A DNA stretch of 64,000 nt from Egicoccus halophilus (lineage in GTDB: Bacteria; Actinomycetota; Nitriliruptoria; Nitriliruptorales; Nitriliruptoraceae), in the NCBI RefSeq assembly GCF_004300825.1, contig NZ_CP036250.1:1736001-1800000 (forward strand), read 5' to 3'. The position numbers and the translations under genes were made by a program. Shown piece by piece: positions 44,206-53,643 of this stretch. Numbering within the stretch: the first letter of the stretch is position 1; every line of letters begins with the position of its first letter. Below the pieces are notes generated by a model that saw only the letters and a program-made list of their open reading frames with translations, did no database searches and was not told the DNA's origin.

Positions 44206-45060
44206 CGTCAGTGGGTTCTCTGTCCGTGTTCACCGTGGACGTGCGGGCGAACCGGTTCCGTTCGCTGGACGAGGCGGGTGAGGATCACCCCGCGAGACTG
44301 GACGGGCTCCGTCGATCCCGCGTGACGGGCAGCCCTGCACGGTCTCGTGGCAACGTCCCGCCACCGCGTCCATCTCTGCGGTGACCGTCCGCACCGTCTG
44401 TCCGCGAGCCGAGCGTGCCGGATCCGGCCGCGCAGGCAGCTGATGACCGGCGTGGCAGGGCATCGATCCTTCGTCGAACACCTGCCGTGGATCCCGCCCG
44501 CGCGCTTGCTGGAGGCGGCGGAGCCGGACATTCGCCGCCTACACAAGCCGTCGGCAGTTCGTGACCGCGTGTGGTGTACTCCTTGCCTCTTCCTGGCGAG
44601 CAGGTACTCGACCTCGGCGAGCAGCTCGCAGCCGTCGTCGAGGTGGGCGTCGGCCGGGCCGGACCAGGGCCGGGGCGAGCAGCGCCTCGCCCCACCTCCA
44701 GAAAAGCGGTGTTGGGGCGCACGTACGGGCTCGGTCGCTCGGTGGGTGGACACCTCGAGCACCAAGGTCGTACGGGATCTCGCCGAGCGTCACCGAGCGA
44801 TGTACCCACCACCATGGTGAGGCCCGGGCTGCTCGGCCATCCGCCCAGTGCGAGGGGTTTCGTGGCGCCCGAGGAAGTTCGGTGTCCGTTGACGCCCCGC
44901 AAGCCAAACGGTCGTGGCATCCTGCCGATGCCCGTCTGCCGGCTCGTACGGTCCAGCCGAAGCCGCTGCAGCGGACACGGAGTTCGCTCCTGTGCTACGC
45001 CGGGCGGGCGACCAATCATCTCGAGATGAGAACGAACGAATCGCACTCGATCTACCAGAG
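44206..45060. other. About 850-nt stretch without a recognisable gene
   Basis: Several open frames cross this region on both strands, but all are Arg/Pro/Ser-rich, overlap one another and lack ribosome-binding sites and motifs. Codon third-position bias is not sustained in any one frame. It may be decayed coding sequence at the edge of an inserted segment. The right end holds a 14-bp palindrome at 45016-45029. Confidence 0.4.
45016..45029. promoter_or_regulatory. 14-bp perfect palindrome upstream of GT2
   Basis: TCATCTCGAGATGA is fully self-complementary and lies 49 nt before the preferred GT2 start. A dimeric repressor or activator site is possible. Confidence 0.35.
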
Positions 45061-45078
45061 ATGCACAGGATCCAACAC

Positions 45079-45867
45079 ATGCCGTTGTTTACGGTCGTCG
45101 TTCCTTCTTTCGGCAGGCCCGCTTACCTGTCGGATGCCATCAAGACGATCTTTCAGCAAACGGTGCGTGACTTCGAGGTCATCGTCGTCGACGACGCGTC
45201 CCCCGAGCCTGTCGAGGTCGACGATGCAAGAGTCAGGGTGGTGCGCTTGCCCGTCAACAGTGGCCCGGCCGCTGCTCGGAATCACGGGGTCGCGATGTCT
45301 GACAGTCAGTACGTAGCCCTTCTTGACGATGACGATCGTTGGCATCCCGAGCGGTTGGCTATGGCGCTGGCCGCGTTCGGGCGCGCACCGATCGCAATCT
45401 GTGGGCAGTCACCTACGGGGATTCGAAGGCTCGAGGGGTTCGTTCATGACGTAGTGCTCGACGGTTTGACGCCGAATCCGGGTGCCACCGCACTGCGTCG
45501 GTCGGCGTGGGTGCCGATGGACGAGAGCTATCGCGCTGCTGAAGACCTGGCATGGTGGCTTGACCTCAGCGAAAGTTTCGCGGTTGCTACGGTGTCGGCT
45601 CAAGGACTGTTCGTACGTGAGCATGACGGAGTGCGTCGCGGCTACGGAGCAGACAAGCGGATAACGTCCAGCTTACGTCTGCTGGAGGAACGACGAGGGT
45701 ACTTCGACATGCATCCCAGAGCCGCTTCCTTCCGCTGGAAGAGAATCGGGCTGATGCATGACAAGCTGGGCCAAAGGGATCAAGCACGATCGGCGTACCT
45801 GCGTTCGATCAGGATTCGTCCGACCCTCGCGTCGCTTGCGCACTATGGCCGGACGTTTCGCGGATAA
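45079..45867 (+). CDS. GT2-family glycosyltransferase
   Basis: 262 residues from ATG 45079 (AGGA about 8 nt upstream); ATG 45061 would add 6 residues. LFTVVVPSFGRPAYLSDAI opens the fold, VIVVDDASPEP follows, and the metal site is LLDDDDRWHPERL (81-84 DDDD). AEDLAWWLDLSESF is the equivalent of the GT2 catalytic ED region. The C-terminal 50 residues look like a short TPR-type helix pair (HDKLGQRDQARSAYLRSIRI). A/T-ending codons are much more frequent than in the flanking operons, suggesting a different origin. Confidence 0.83.
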   Translation: MPLFTVVVPSFGRPAYLSDAIKTIFQQTVRDFEVIVVDDASPEPVEVDDARVRVVRLPVNSGPAAARNHGVAMSDSQYVALLDDDDRWHPERLAMALAAFGRAPIAICGQSPTGIRRLEGFVHDVVLDGLTPNPGATALRRSAWVPMDESYRAAEDLAWWLDLSESFAVATVSAQGLFVREHDGVRRGYGADKRITSSLRLLEERRGYFDMHPRAASFRWKRIGLMHDKLGQRDQARSAYLRSIRIRPTLASLAHYGRTFRG

Positions 45868-45908
45868 CAGAGAGTTGAGGGGACTCTGACGCTGGATCGA
45901 AAGAGCAA

Positions 45909-46778
45909 TCAAAGATAGAGGACTCGGGATTCCCAACTGCCAGCCGCTCGTCCGCAGAGTGAACTCAGGCTTCGGACCCACACGCCGCGGGTCCGCCTAT
46001 TGGGTAAACGGGGGAGGAACCAAACGAGCCAGGCTATCGCTCGAATCACTTCTCGAAGTGGTCGACGTGCCGCCCCATCCTGTCGGTACTTCCGGTAGAG
46101 TCTCGGACCCGCCTTTGCCTTCCTATAGGCCTTCCTGCGGAGCTCACCGAGCGTCCCCGGTAGGCGGTAGTGCATGATTGCGTCTTCCGCGAAAGCGATA
46201 CGGAAGCCTGCCAGCTGGGCTCTCCAGCAGAAGTCGATCTCGTCGCCCCCCGCCGCGAACGTCTCGTCCCAACCGCCGATCGATTCATACACTTCGCGTC
46301 GAAATCCGAGACTCGCGCCTACGGCGTAGGGAAGGAAGGACGCGCTGACGGGTAGCGATTTCCTCTCCCCGCCTTGCCACTCTCGCTGCATCGAAGTGTT
46401 CAACTGTTCGACGGAGAGCGCTCCGCCAACGAGGTCTGCGGATTCGAGTTCTCGAGCCATCGAGAGGACCCAGCGGACATCAGCGACATCATCGGCGTCG
46501 CAATGGAGAATCAGGTCGCCGCGGGCAATCTCGACTCCGGTATTTCTTGCGAAATTGATCCCCGTCCGCTTCGAAGCATCCACCAGTCGTACTCGCGGAT
46601 CTCCGATCGAGAATGTTCTGACGACAGCTGCGGTTCCGTCCGTGGAACCGTTATCAGCAACGAGGATCTCGGCAAGCTCGAATCCATGATGGAGCTCCTG
46701 CCGCTGCAGCGCATCCAACTGCAGTCCGATAGTGGCCTCAGCGTTTCGCGCCGGTATGACGACCGAAACGACCTTCAT
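45909..46778 (-). CDS. GT2-family glycosyltransferase
   Basis: 289 residues from ATG 46778 (GGGG upstream). VVSVVIPARNAEATIGLQLDAL, LVADNGSTDGTA, metal site HCDADD at about 90-95, and GGWDETFAAGGDEIDFCWRAQLAGF with the catalytic Asp region; RLPGTLGELRRKAYRKAKAG is common in this subfamily. Convergent with the previous GT2 gene. Codon use is less GC-biased than in the main operons. Donor unknown. Confidence 0.85.
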   Translation of the reverse strand: MKVVSVVIPARNAEATIGLQLDALQRQELHHGFELAEILVADNGSTDGTAAVVRTFSIGDPRVRLVDASKRTGINFARNTGVEIARGDLILHCDADDVADVRWVLSMARELESADLVGGALSVEQLNTSMQREWQGGERKSLPVSASFLPYAVGASLGFRREVYESIGGWDETFAAGGDEIDFCWRAQLAGFRIAFAEDAIMHYRLPGTLGELRRKAYRKAKAGPRLYRKYRQDGAARRPLREVIRAIAWLVWFLPRLPNRRTRGVWVRSLSSLCGRAAGSWESRVLYL

Positions 46779-47211
46779 CGGGAGCCCCACTTCCGCGACA
46801 GTTCGGTGGCAGCTTAGACGGAACCACTTCACGTGGCGCCGTCATGGGTTGCGAATGTCCCCGTCACCGGTGTTCCGGGACGGCGGGATGCTGAACCCGA
46901 GAGGGTTCCGAGCACTCGGGGGCTGCAGCCGTTGCGCGCAGTGGCCGCCGTCGCGGGCGTCGGGAAGGCGTACGGCACGCCGGCATCGCTGAGCGCTGCG
47001 ACGCCGGCGGGCCGGATGCCGTCGAACCGGCGTCCGTGCCGTCGGACTGGCGCCATCGGGGAGATCATCGACCGCCCCTACGGTGGTGTCAGGTCCTGGT
47101 CGTCGGCGGACTCCGCCGATGCCATGGGACCAAGTGTGCGACTTGCTTCGTCAGCACGACCTTGCTGGGTGCAACCGCGACGTACAGTGCGGCTGGGGAG
47201 AGGGGTGCAAG
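46779..47211. other. 433-nt gap with no recognised gene
   Basis: Divergent region between the GT2 gene and the DUF707-like gene, so it should hold two promoters. Short open frames on both strands lack ribosome-binding sites and motifs. Nothing specific was identified. Confidence 0.35.
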
Positions 47212-48078
47212 GTGGAACGTAGACTGGTGTTCGTCTCGGCCGGCGACCGCCACCGACTCGACCCGTCGCTGGTGAGCGGCAACGGTTTCGACGTCTTGAT
47301 CTACTTCTACGGCGACGACCGGGGCGTCCAGAACGACCTCGCCCGTCGAGGCCAACTTGTCGAGCGCAAGGGGGGCAAGTGGCCGAACCTGTTGGCGGCG
47401 CACCGGTCGAATGTGGCGAATCTGGGTAGCTATGATGCCGTTCTCGTACTGGATGACGATCTTGCACTGACGAACATCGAAGTGCTTCGCCTCTTCGATG
47501 TTCGGGAACACTACAACCTCTGCATCGCCCAGCCGGCCTTCGATCGCCGCGGCAGAGTGAGCTATGCAATTTCGACGCCTTCACCCTGGACGTCGCTGCG
47601 GTATGTCGAACTGGTGGAGGTCAATGCCCCGTTGTTCGCCGCAGAGCAACTGATCACGTTCCTCGACGTCTATGACGGATCCCTGACCGGCTGGGGGGTC
47701 GACTGGTGGTACACCGAGGTGCTTTGTAGCGGCGCTCGGATGTTCGCGGTCGTAGACGAGGTCGTGTGTATCAATCCGCTCGACCGTGAAGGCCAGCGCG
47801 AGATCGAACGCCTGCAGAGCAAGGCGCAGAGAATCGCCGATTGGGAGCGGGTGCGAGAGCAGCACGGACTGCAGCAGCTTCGCGCGCCGCGAACGGTGGG
47901 CAGGGTCTGGAGACGCCCGGATCGTGCGCTCGTGGCGTTTCTCGTCGAAGCCGGGCGTGTTGTCGCGCTGCTCCGAGCAGGTGGTGAGCCACGGCGTCTG
48001 CAGCTCAAGCGATGGCGGATGGGGAGCAAGCGTTGCATCCGTGGCGTCGTGGTCCGCCTGCCGGTCGGACCGAACTGA
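47212..48078 (+). CDS. DUF707-like protein (putative glycosyltransferase-like fold)
   Basis: 288 residues from GTG 47212, preceded by GGGGAGAGGGG. The pattern YDAVLVLDDDLALTNIEVLRLFDV, LCIAQPAFD, VELVEVNAPLFAAEQL, GWGVDWWYTEV and FAVVDEVVCINP matches the DUF707 family, whose members resemble GT-A glycosyltransferases with a DxD-like site (here DDD). DUF707 is best known from plants but occurs in bacterial polysaccharide loci. The last 60 residues are basic. Biochemical role unproven. Confidence 0.6.
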   Translation: MERRLVFVSAGDRHRLDPSLVSGNGFDVLIYFYGDDRGVQNDLARRGQLVERKGGKWPNLLAAHRSNVANLGSYDAVLVLDDDLALTNIEVLRLFDVREHYNLCIAQPAFDRRGRVSYAISTPSPWTSLRYVELVEVNAPLFAAEQLITFLDVYDGSLTGWGVDWWYTEVLCSGARMFAVVDEVVCINPLDREGQREIERLQSKAQRIADWERVREQHGLQQLRAPRTVGRVWRRPDRALVAFLVEAGRVVALLRAGGEPRRLQLKRWRMGSKRCIRGVVVRLPVGPN

Positions 48079-48278
48079 AGGCGCGGTTGCAGCCGGCTGC
48101 TGCTGACTCCTTGCGACGGTGCGATCTCTTCCGCTGCCGACCCGTGCGATGCCCATCGAATGGCGCTGCCCGTCTTCTCGCAGGGCGACAGCTCAGCGGC
48201 GCGTCGTCTCGCGCGCTACCCCGCAGCGGCAACGGCCCTTCGGGCGGACGGTCAGGGGTGATGACCCGCGAAACCTCC

Positions 48279-48284
48279 TAGCGT
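48279..48284 (+). promoter_or_regulatory. TAGCGT -10-like element before the MscS gene
   Basis: TCCTAGCGTC lies 32 nt before the GTG start, the same spacing as at 11394. Confidence 0.4.
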
Positions 48285-48315
48285 CGCGGACGGCGTCACG
48301 ACGGCGAGGGAGATC

Positions 48316-49278
48316 GTGCAGGAGCTCGAGGCGGAGCCGACGGAGCCGACCGAGCCGATCCTGCGCGACGTCGACGTGGACATCACCGATCCGGGCAGCA
48401 TCCTCGACGTGCTGGGGGAGGCGTCCCGCACACTCGCGGAAGGCTTCCTGTCCCGGCTGCCGCTGATCGTCCTCGGGCTGCTGCTGCTGGTCGTCGGCCT
48501 GCTGTTCGTCAAACTGCTGCTGCGCTGGACCGAGCACGGCCTGCGGCGCGCCCGCATCGAGCGCTCCGCCGAACGCCTCGTCATCAACCTGCTCCGCGTC
48601 TTCCTCGTCGTCTCCGTCCTGTTGTTCGCGCTCAACATCGCCGGCGTCGAGGTCGGCGCGGTCCTCGCCGGTCTGGGACTCGCCGGCCTGGCGCTCGCGT
48701 TCGCGCTGCAGAACATCCTGGAGAACTTCGTCGCCGGCATCCTGATCCTCATGCGGCGCCCGTTCCGTGCGGGTGACCAGATCGAGACCAACGAATACGC
48801 CGGCACGGTCGACGACATCGACCTGCGGGTCACGCGCCTGCGCGACTTCGACGGTGAACTGGTCCTGATCCCCAACGCGACCGTGTTCACCGAGCCGATC
48901 ATCAACCTCACACGGCTCGGCGCCCGCCGCACCCGCGTCGTCGTGGGCATCGACTACCGCGACGACCACGACCGCGCCCGCGAGGTGCTCCACGACGCGG
49001 TGGCCGCCGTCGACGGGGTCCTGGCGCACCCGGCACCCGAGGTGCTGTGCATCGAGCTCGGTGACTCGAGCGTCGACTTCGAGCTCGCCTACTGGACCGC
49101 CCCGGACATGCGCACCGTCCGCCACGTCCGCGACCGCGTCCTGCGTGCGGCCAAGTCGGGCGTCGAGGCGGCCGGGATGACCATTCCCTGGCCGATCCGC
49201 ACCCTCGAGTGGGGCCGCAGCGGGCTCGAGCTGGGACCTGGGAGCCGCGCGAGCCGTCCGGAGCACACCGAGCGGTGA
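48316..49278 (+). CDS. MscS-family mechanosensitive channel
   Basis: 320 residues from GTG 48316. Three membrane helices: about 45-68, 90-108 and the pore helix VGAVLAGLGLAGLALAFALQNILENFVAGI, the Gly/Ala-rich TM3 diagnostic for MscS. The beta domain follows (RRPFRAGDQIETNEYAGTVDDIDLRVTRLRDFDG with LVLIPNATVF). An acidic N-terminus (EAEPTEPTEP) precedes TM1. Releases solutes on hypo-osmotic shock; no obvious tie to the glycan genes. Confidence 0.93.
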   Translation: MQELEAEPTEPTEPILRDVDVDITDPGSILDVLGEASRTLAEGFLSRLPLIVLGLLLLVVGLLFVKLLLRWTEHGLRRARIERSAERLVINLLRVFLVVSVLLFALNIAGVEVGAVLAGLGLAGLALAFALQNILENFVAGILILMRRPFRAGDQIETNEYAGTVDDIDLRVTRLRDFDGELVLIPNATVFTEPIINLTRLGARRTRVVVGIDYRDDHDRAREVLHDAVAAVDGVLAHPAPEVLCIELGDSSVDFELAYWTAPDMRTVRHVRDRVLRAAKSGVEAAGMTIPWPIRTLEWGRSGLELGPGSRASRPEHTER

Positions 49279-49297
49279 CGGTCCCGGGACGTCGGGT

Positions 49298-49801
49298 TCA
49301 CCCTCCGGCGCCCGCCGTCCCGCCGTCCCGAGCCCGTTGCAGCAGTCGGAGCACGAGCGCGCCGACGACGTACCCGAGCAGCGCACCACCGGTGTTCGCC
49401 ACGACGTCCCACACGTTCGGTTGCCGTTGCGGGACGAGCCACTGCGTCAGTTCGATCATCACGGAGGCGGCCGGAGCGAGCCACAGCAGACGTGGGCGGG
49501 AGGCCAGTCCCAGCACGAGCCCGACGGGTACGAACAGGGCCACGTTGAGGACGAAGGCCAGCTCGCCGGGCTCGACGCCCCTCGGGGCCAGACGGTCCGC
49601 GGCCCACAGGAACGGGGCCGGCGACCCGGGGAACAGCGTCAGCGTGACGATGGCGCCGACGGCGATGCCCGCCGCGAACCACAGCAGGTTCCCGACCAGG
49701 CCCGGCGAGGGCATCCGCAGCTGCTCGCGCAGGCTGCCGTCCCGTGGGCACTCGTCGGCACGCGGAGCACGGTCGACCCCCGGTCCGGCATCGTCGGTCA
49801 C
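49298..49801 (-). CDS. VanZ-like membrane protein
   Basis: 167 residues from GTG 49801 (GGGCGGGG upstream). Four membrane segments, with the VanZ-like pattern LNVALFVPVGLVLGLA, SVMIELTQWLVPQRQPNVWDVVANTGGALLGYVVGAL. The E-x-x-Q and D-V-x-x-N-T-x-G residues are the family's conserved positions. A TAGCAT box lies at 49842-49847 on the minus strand, 40 nt upstream. VanZ-like proteins are envelope proteins of unclear function. Convergent with MscS. Confidence 0.82.
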   Translation of the reverse strand: MTDDAGPGVDRAPRADECPRDGSLREQLRMPSPGLVGNLLWFAAGIAVGAIVTLTLFPGSPAPFLWAADRLAPRGVEPGELAFVLNVALFVPVGLVLGLASRPRLLWLAPAASVMIELTQWLVPQRQPNVWDVVANTGGALLGYVVGALVLRLLQRARDGGTAGAGG

Positions 49802-50085
49802 GCCGCCCCGCCCTTCGCCCCTACGTCGTTCCGGCCGGCGGATGCTACTGCGGTCGCCGGCGGCCGGTGCGGCCCTCGACCCGCGGACCGCCATGCGCGC
49901 GATCACGCGTCCCGCGGAGCTTCGGCACGTCGGACCGAACGCTTGAGCACCGCTCATCGAGATCTCAGGTTCCGGGCCGACCGCAGCGGATCCCGCGCGA
50001 GGACTGCACCCGGCGACGGGCAACGCAAGGTCCCGGAGGCGTCCGGCCGACGGGATCCGGTGACAGGGACGTCACCGAGGTCACC

Positions 50086-51765
50086 ATGCGCCCATCCTTC
50101 CGCCGCCGCGCTCGTCTGCTGCCGGCGTTGACCATCACGGCGGCACTGCTGGCGACACCGCTCGCCGCGGCCGCTGCCACGCCGCCGAACGCGGCCCCCG
50201 CCACGCCGCCGACCGCGGCTCCCGCCACGCCGCTGGCCGCGGCCGGCGCCACGTCGCTCACCGCGGGCGGCGTCGCCCGCAGCTGCCCCCGGGACGTCGG
50301 TGCGGTGCGTCTGGCCGACGTGGGTGCCGGCGTCCACCGCGACAACGTCGTCTGCCTCGCTGCGCAGCAGGTCGTGGTCGGCTATGGCGACGGCACGTTC
50401 CGTCCCACGAACCCGGTCAGCCGCGCGCAGTTCGCGACCTTCCTCCACCGGCTCGTCACCGTCGAGCGTGGCCGCCCGGCGCCCGCCGCGGTCCCGTTCA
50501 CCGACGTCCCGGCCGGTTCCACCCACGCCGAGGCGATCGGCGCACTCACCGCCGCCGGCATCGTCAGCGGCACGAGCGCCACCACCTTCGCCCCCGACCG
50601 GCAACTCAACCGTGGCCAGATGGCGGCGCTGCTCGCGCGCACCCACCGCCACCTGCAACCGGCGACGGCCGGACCGGTGGCTCTCGCCGCCGCTCCCCGC
50701 GACGTCGTGGGAACCACGTTCGAACACGAGGTCCGGCAGGTCATCGGCGCCGGCATCGCCGCCGGTCACGCCGACGGCACGTTCCGTCCCGGCGTGCAGG
50801 TCACCCGGGAGCAGATGGCCACCTTCCTGGTCCGGCTGCAGCAGGCGATCGCCGACCCCGACATCCCACCGTCCGACCCGTCGGCGCCGGCGCCGTCGAC
50901 CCCCGCCGCACCCGCGCCGTCGGCCCCCACGGCGCCCCTGCCGGCCGCCCCGGCCGCGCCTCGCGTCGTGGTGCCGACCGACGGCCCCCGCGACAGCACC
51001 CTGCCGGAGCCGATCCGCGACCCGGAGGCCCTCGGCTTCCCGGGGCCCTCGACCACCGGGGTGACCGACCCGTCCCGCCTGCGGCTGGTCGAGGGCCGCG
51101 TGAACCTCTCCCGCGACGGCGAGGTGTTCGAGAACGCGTTGGTCCGGGGCCGGATCTACGTCACCGGCAAGGACGTCACCATCCGCAACGTGCGCCTCGA
51201 GACCGGTGCGGACTGGGGCATCCACGTCGACAGTCGCAACGGCGCCCGCCGACTGCTCGTGGTCGACACCGAGATCATCGGCCAGGGCGACACGTGCATC
51301 GCCGGCATCGCCCACGGGAACTTCACCGCCCGACGGGTCGAGGTCACCAATTGTGACGACGGCATGCGCATCGGGCCCGACACCACCGTCGAGGGCTCCT
51401 TCGTCCACGGCCTGCGCAAGTCCAAGGGCGACGAGCACAACGACGCGCTGCAGACCACCGGCGGCAGCAACATCCGCATCCGCAACAACACGCTGATCTC
51501 CGTGTGGAAGCGGCAGACCTCGTCGGTCTTCCTCCAGGCGATCTTCGGCCCGATCGACAACGTCGTGGTGGAGGGCAACCTGATGAGCGGCGGCACCTAC
51601 ACCGTCTACGTCGAGAACGTCGGCGAGCAGCCCGGACCGACCAACGTGCACATCCGCGACAACGTGTTCGTGCAGGACTCGTGGCTGTACGGCCACCGAC
51701 GGTTCCGCGACGCCCAGGTCACCTGGCGCGACAACGTCACCTCGAGTGGCCAACGGCTGTCCTGA
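50086..51765 (+). CDS. SLH-domain cell-surface protein with right-handed beta-helix
   Basis: 559 residues from ATG 50086 after GAGGTCACC. Signal peptide (RRRARLLPALTITAALLATPLAAAAA), an 8-residue repeat region, three SLH-like repeats (VVGYGDGTFRPTNPVSRAQFATFLHRL, FAPDRQLNRGQMAALLAR, GHADGTFRPGVQVTREQMATFLVRL) at about 80-270, a Pro/Ala linker and a C-terminal beta-helix from about 320. The beta-helix is closely similar to the one at 60386-61561, including GQGDTCI-GIAH, NCDDGMRIGPDTTVE and SSVFLQAIFG. Probably wall-anchored and acting on or binding the polymer of the adjacent locus. Confidence 0.85.
   Translation: MRPSFRRRARLLPALTITAALLATPLAAAAATPPNAAPATPPTAAPATPLAAAGATSLTAGGVARSCPRDVGAVRLADVGAGVHRDNVVCLAAQQVVVGYGDGTFRPTNPVSRAQFATFLHRLVTVERGRPAPAAVPFTDVPAGSTHAEAIGALTAAGIVSGTSATTFAPDRQLNRGQMAALLARTHRHLQPATAGPVALAAAPRDVVGTTFEHEVRQVIGAGIAAGHADGTFRPGVQVTREQMATFLVRLQQAIADPDIPPSDPSAPAPSTPAAPAPSAPTAPLPAAPAAPRVVVPTDGPRDSTLPEPIRDPEALGFPGPSTTGVTDPSRLRLVEGRVNLSRDGEVFENALVRGRIYVTGKDVTIRNVRLETGADWGIHVDSRNGARRLLVVDTEIIGQGDTCIAGIAHGNFTARRVEVTNCDDGMRIGPDTTVEGSFVHGLRKSKGDEHNDALQTTGGSNIRIRNNTLISVWKRQTSSVFLQAIFGPIDNVVVEGNLMSGGTYTVYVENVGEQPGPTNVHIRDNVFVQDSWLYGHRRFRDAQVTWRDNVTSSGQRLS
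50176..50271 (+). repeat. Four 24-bp repeats encoding an 8-residue unit
   Basis: Consecutive units read ATPPNAAP, ATPPTAAP, ATPLAAAG and ATSLTAGG just after the signal peptide of the SLH protein. They form a flexible spacer before the first SLH repeat. Confidence 0.7.
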
Positions 51766-51780
51766 CCGGCCGCGCCGGTC
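51764..51780. terminator. GACCGGC-CGC-GCCGGTC hairpin between convergent genes
   Basis: A perfect 7-bp stem with a 3-nt loop overlaps the stop codon of the SLH gene and ends 7 nt before the convergent GT2 stop. It could terminate both directions. No T-run. Confidence 0.5.
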
Positions 51781-51787
51781 GCGCCGG

Positions 51788-52663
51788 TCACGCGGCGCGG
51801 CTGGTCTCGTCGCGCAGCCAGCGGTCCTGGCCGCGGCGCTCGGCGAGTCGGGCCAGGACGCGACTGACCACCGCGACCAGGACGAACAACGCCGCCCCCG
51901 GCCACCATCGCGGCTGCCGCAGGTGTCGGAGCAGGAACGTGCGGGTCGAATCGGTCGTCGAGCCCGACACCGACGCGTCGTCGACGCGCTCGAGGCGCCG
52001 GTTCAGGCGCTGGATGCGCACGCTGCGCTGCAGTTGCGCCCGCATCGTCCGTGGCGTCGAGATCACGAACGTCCCGGGGGAGCGCACCCGGTCCTGCGGC
52101 GGGATCAACCGCTGCACGAACGCGTCGTCGGGAAGGTCACGAGGCCACGGCCCGAACCGCTCCCGCCCCGCACGGGTCAGCGCGAACACGCCCGAACCGA
52201 CGTAGCCGGCCCCGTAGACCGGATGCCGGGACAGGAAGCCGAAGTAGGACCGCACGGCGGCACTCGCGGCAGACGCGTCGAAGCGCGGTGCCGGCGCCCC
52301 GGCGAGGCCCCGTTCGCGCAGCTCCGCGGCCAGCGCCCGTGCCGTGCGACCGTGCATCTGCACGTCCGCGTCGAGGTAGATGCGCGGGTACACGCTCGCG
52401 ACGTCGTCACCGCGCTGCAGGGCGGCCTGCTTGGAGGGTTCGGCGATCTCCTCGACGCGCACGCCCGGATGGCGGCGGGCGCGCTCGGCGGTGTCGTCGC
52501 CGCAGCCGTTGCAGACCACGATCACCTCGAACTCGCCGGGGCGGACGTCCTCGAGCAGCACCCGCAGGCACCGGTCGATGACCGCCCCCTCGTCATGCGC
52601 CGGGATGACGACGCTGGCCGACGGACCGCTGCCGCCGCTGCTGCTGCTGCCGCCGCTGCTCAT
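51788..52663 (-). CDS. GT2-family glycosyltransferase
   Basis: 291 residues from ATG 52663, overlapping the stop of the upstream GT2 gene by 4 nt. After a Ser/Gly-rich start, ASVVIPAHDEGAVIDRCLRVLL, VIVVCNGCGDDTAE and the metal site IYLDADVQMHG. One membrane segment lies near the C-terminus (WWPGAALFVLVAVVSRVLARL), which may hold it at the membrane. Part of a two-gene minus-strand operon facing the SLH gene. Substrate unknown. Confidence 0.82.
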   Translation of the reverse strand: MSSGGSSSSGGSGPSASVVIPAHDEGAVIDRCLRVLLEDVRPGEFEVIVVCNGCGDDTAERARRHPGVRVEEIAEPSKQAALQRGDDVASVYPRIYLDADVQMHGRTARALAAELRERGLAGAPAPRFDASAASAAVRSYFGFLSRHPVYGAGYVGSGVFALTRAGRERFGPWPRDLPDDAFVQRLIPPQDRVRSPGTFVISTPRTMRAQLQRSVRIQRLNRRLERVDDASVSGSTTDSTRTFLLRHLRQPRWWPGAALFVLVAVVSRVLARLAERRGQDRWLRDETSRAA

Positions 52664-53643
52664 GCCGCCGCCGCACGGGCCGCCGTGAGCTCGGCGGCGG
52701 TGCGGTCGCCGACCGTCGGGTGCCCACCGGTCCACGCCCGACGGTGCTCGAACAGGGCCTGCCAGTTGGCGGCGGCTCGCCGTCGGCCCGGCAGCAGTCG
52801 ACCGATCCGGCCGCGGACGGCCGCGCCGACGACCAGCAGGGCGACCGCCAGCGGGCCGAGGAGCGGACCGAGATGGGTGCGGTACAGCTGCGCCTTGCCC
52901 CGGAACAACAGCACGTCGCGACGCAACGGATCGGACGACGACGCCGCCCCGACATGGGTGTAGTCGACGTCGGTGTGGACCGCGGTCGGCCGACCGTGCC
53001 GGGCCGCGCGGGCGGCGAGGTCGACGTCCTCGCCGTACAGGAAGAACGCCTCGTCGAAGCCGCCCAGCTGTTCCCAGGCCTCCCGGCGTACGGCCAGCAC
53101 CGCACCCGACACGGCCGGGACGCGTCGAACCCCCGCACCGGCGGCGAGTTCGACCGGACCGTGACCCACCAGCGTCGGCACCCGGCGGCGCAGGGGAACG
53201 TCGAGCAACGTGGCGAACGCCACCGCTCCGGAGAGGTTCGGCAGGCCGAGCACGCAGCGTTCGTCGTAGCGACCGTCGGCATGGACGGCGCGGGCGCCCA
53301 GGAGCCCGATCCGCGGGCGCGATCGCACGGCCGCCACCAGACGTGCCAGGCCGCCGGGTGCGAGCACCGCGTCGGGGTTGACCAGCACGACGACCGGTGA
53401 GGCCGTCGCCGCGACGGCCCGGTTGCAGCCGCCGGCGAACCCGAGGTTCTCGCCGAAGGCCAGCACCCGCGCGTCACCGCGGCCACGGACGTGCTCGACG
53501 GTGCCGTCGGTCGAGCCGTTGTCGGCCACCACGAGCTCGCCGCCGACCTCGGCGACCTGCGGCGCCAGCGCGTCCAGACAGGCGTCGATCGTGCGTCGCG
53601 AGTGGAAGGTCAGCACGATGACGCTGACGGCGAGGTCGCTCAC
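52660..53643 (-). CDS. GT2-family glycosyltransferase (WbbL/rhamnosyltransferase-like)
   Basis: 327 residues from GTG 53643. VSVIVLTFHSRRTIDACLDAL, LVVADNGSTDGTVEHVRG, the GENLGFAGGCNRAV segment and metal site LVNPDAVL are typical of the WbbL-type branch; GGFDEAFFLYGEDVDLAARAARHG contains the catalytic Glu-Asp. A C-terminal hydrophobic segment follows. A TAGGTT -10-like box lies just upstream on this strand (53675-53680). Rhamnosyl transfer is the commonest activity of close relatives, but is only inferred. Confidence 0.85.
   Translation of the reverse strand: MSDLAVSVIVLTFHSRRTIDACLDALAPQVAEVGGELVVADNGSTDGTVEHVRGRGDARVLAFGENLGFAGGCNRAVAATASPVVVLVNPDAVLAPGGLARLVAAVRSRPRIGLLGARAVHADGRYDERCVLGLPNLSGAVAFATLLDVPLRRRVPTLVGHGPVELAAGAGVRRVPAVSGAVLAVRREAWEQLGGFDEAFFLYGEDVDLAARAARHGRPTAVHTDVDYTHVGAASSSDPLRRDVLLFRGKAQLYRTHLGPLLGPLAVALLVVGAAVRGRIGRLLPGRRRAAANWQALFEHRRAWTGGHPTVGDRTAAELTAARAAAA

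Noticed and set aside
44208-45029. Several 120-250 codon open frames in the gap
   Set aside because: They overlap each other on both strands, lack ribosome-binding sites and have Arg/Pro/Ser-rich translations without motifs.
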